Below are positions 5,746 to 6,217 of a stretch of 6,217 nucleotides of DNA, in pieces. The translations under genes and the position numbers were made by a program. The notes below the pieces were generated by a model, which was not told the origin of the DNA, searched no databases, and worked only from the letters and a program-made list of their open reading frames with translations. Origin of the DNA: Clostridiales bacterium (GTDB lineage Bacteria; Bacillota; Clostridia; Christensenellales; Aristaeellaceae); NCBI GenBank assembly GCA_004554085.1, contig SFNY01000091.1, positions 1-6,217 on the forward strand, given 5' to 3'. Within the stretch, counting starts at the first letter, position 1, and each line of letters starts with the position of its first letter.

Positions 5746-5781
5746 ATTCGTCGCGGCTCAAAGCGCTGCGGCGAATTTTTT
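5746..5781 (+). terminator. Strong intrinsic terminator after the lipoprotein gene
   Basis: ATTCGTCGCGGC (5746-5757) pairs with GCTGCGGCGAAT (5765-5776) over 12 bp with two G-U pairs and a 7-nt loop. A run of six T (5776-5781) follows. It lies 34 nt after the stop. Confidence 0.9.
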
Positions 5782-5795
5782 GCGCGCAGAGCTGC

Positions 5796-5822
5796 GCCGG
5801 AAGCCTGCCGCCGGTATTTTTT
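5796..5822 (+). terminator. Second weak hairpin with T-run
   Basis: GCCGG (5796-5800) can pair with CCGGT (5811-5815) around a 10-nt loop, then a T-run at 5817-5822. It could be a back-up terminator before the ybaB promoter. The stem is only 5 bp, and the T-run may simply belong to the AT-rich promoter start. Confidence 0.35.
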
Positions 5823-5824
5823 GC

Positions 5825-5853
5825 TTTACTCGCCGGGGAAAATCATGTATAAT
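5825..5853 (+). promoter_or_regulatory. Promoter of ybaB
   Basis: -35 TTTACT (5825-5830), a 17-bp spacer, and -10 TATAAT (5848-5853). The start near 5860 gives a leader of about 70 nt, with a GGAAGGA ribosome site at 5913-5919, 10 nt before the ATG. Confidence 0.75.
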
Positions 5854-5929
5854 GTTAGAAGTGCGATTCCGCGCTGCGAATTATTGCATCAAACCATGCG
5901 CCCTGCGGCGCAGGAAGGACGGTAACGAT

Positions 5930-6217
5930 ATGGCACGAGGTGGATTCCCGAACATGATGGGCGGCGGCAACATGCAGCAGCTGGCCCGCCAGGCACAGAA
6001 GCTCCAGCAGCAGATGACCAAGAAGCAGGAGGAGATCGAGGCCCGCGAATTTGAGGCCACCGCAGGCGGCGGCATGGCCACCGCGAAGGTCAACGGCAAG
6101 AAGGAGCTGCTCTCCCTGACCATCAAACCCGAGGCCGTGGATCCCGACGATGTGGAGATGCTTCAGGATCTGGTCGTGGCGGCGGTCAACGAGGCGCTGC
6201 GCGCAGCCGGCGACGCC
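5930..6217 (+). CDS. ybaB: YbaB/EbfC family nucleoid-associated protein, 3'-partial
   Basis: A small dimeric DNA-binding protein thought to act in nucleoid organisation. The first 96 codons are present and the frame is open to the window edge; the family is usually 100-115 aa, so only a few residues are missing. It has a Gly/Met-rich N-terminus (GGFPNMMGGGNM) and a long amphipathic helix QQLARQAQKLQQQMTKKQEEIEAREFEATAGGG (16-48). The strand block MATAKVNGKKELLSLTIKPEAVDPDDVEMLQDLVVAAVNEAL (49-90) is the family hallmark. The start is set by GGAAGGA. In many bacteria it lies between dnaX and recR. Here no dnaX lies upstream; the gene has its own promoter behind the lipoprotein terminator, and what follows is outside the window. 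Confidence 0.94.
   Translation, partial: MARGGFPNMMGGGNMQQLARQAQKLQQQMTKKQEEIEAREFEATAGGGMATAKVNGKKELLSLTIKPEAVDPDDVEMLQDLVVAAVNEALRAAGDA

Noticed and set aside
5447..5761. Minus-strand Val/Ser-rich frame opposite the lipoprotein
   Set aside because: Its composition is the reverse complement of the Thr-codon repeats, and it crosses the terminator. No ribosome site supports it.

Overview
The window is a GC-rich chromosomal segment, most likely from an anaerobic Clostridia-type Bacillota. Three things point there: an alanine T-box leader with the Gram-positive AGGGTGG.ACCGCG motif, an AlaRS with Clostridia-like wording around its class II motifs, and a small Thr-rich lipoprotein behind a typical MKK...LSAC signal peptide. 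Genus cannot be read from the sequence; a GC-rich gut Clostridia lineage is a guess.

Layout. Positions 1-1401 (minus strand) hold the 5' part of alaS. Its reading frame breaks near 858-870, and the conserved stretch that should follow GPCGP is missing. Upstream of it, also on minus, lie a T-box riboswitch (about 1425-1690) with its terminator, and a near-consensus promoter (1697-1725). A second minus-strand terminator-like hairpin (1716-1750) has its T-tract inside the -35 region of that promoter. Transcribed divergently, 1856-2475 is a compact MntA-HepT toxin-antitoxin operon. It starts from its own promoter, has a 4-nt gene overlap, and ends at a perfect 16-bp inverted repeat (2486-2529). 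It is clearly less GC-rich than its neighbours.

Positions 2657-5190 are mnmG-rsmG, translationally coupled through an ATGA overlap. They modify tRNA wobble uridine and 16S rRNA. A hairpin follows, then about 200 nt of AT-richer non-coding DNA. Positions 5481-5711 encode a 76-aa lipoprotein with a 12-bp tandem repeat, closed by a strong intrinsic terminator (5746-5781). A new promoter (5825-5853) drives ybaB/ebfC, which runs off the right edge.

Taken together, this is mostly translation and RNA-modification housekeeping (alaS, mnmG, rsmG) plus a nucleoid-associated protein. A mobile-type HEPN/nucleotidyltransferase toxin-antitoxin cassette sits in the divergent gap between alaS and mnmG. No previously undescribed multi-gene system is evident. 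The points most worth a second look are the alaS lesion, the toxin-antitoxin cassette with its flanking hairpins, and the repeat-containing lipoprotein.
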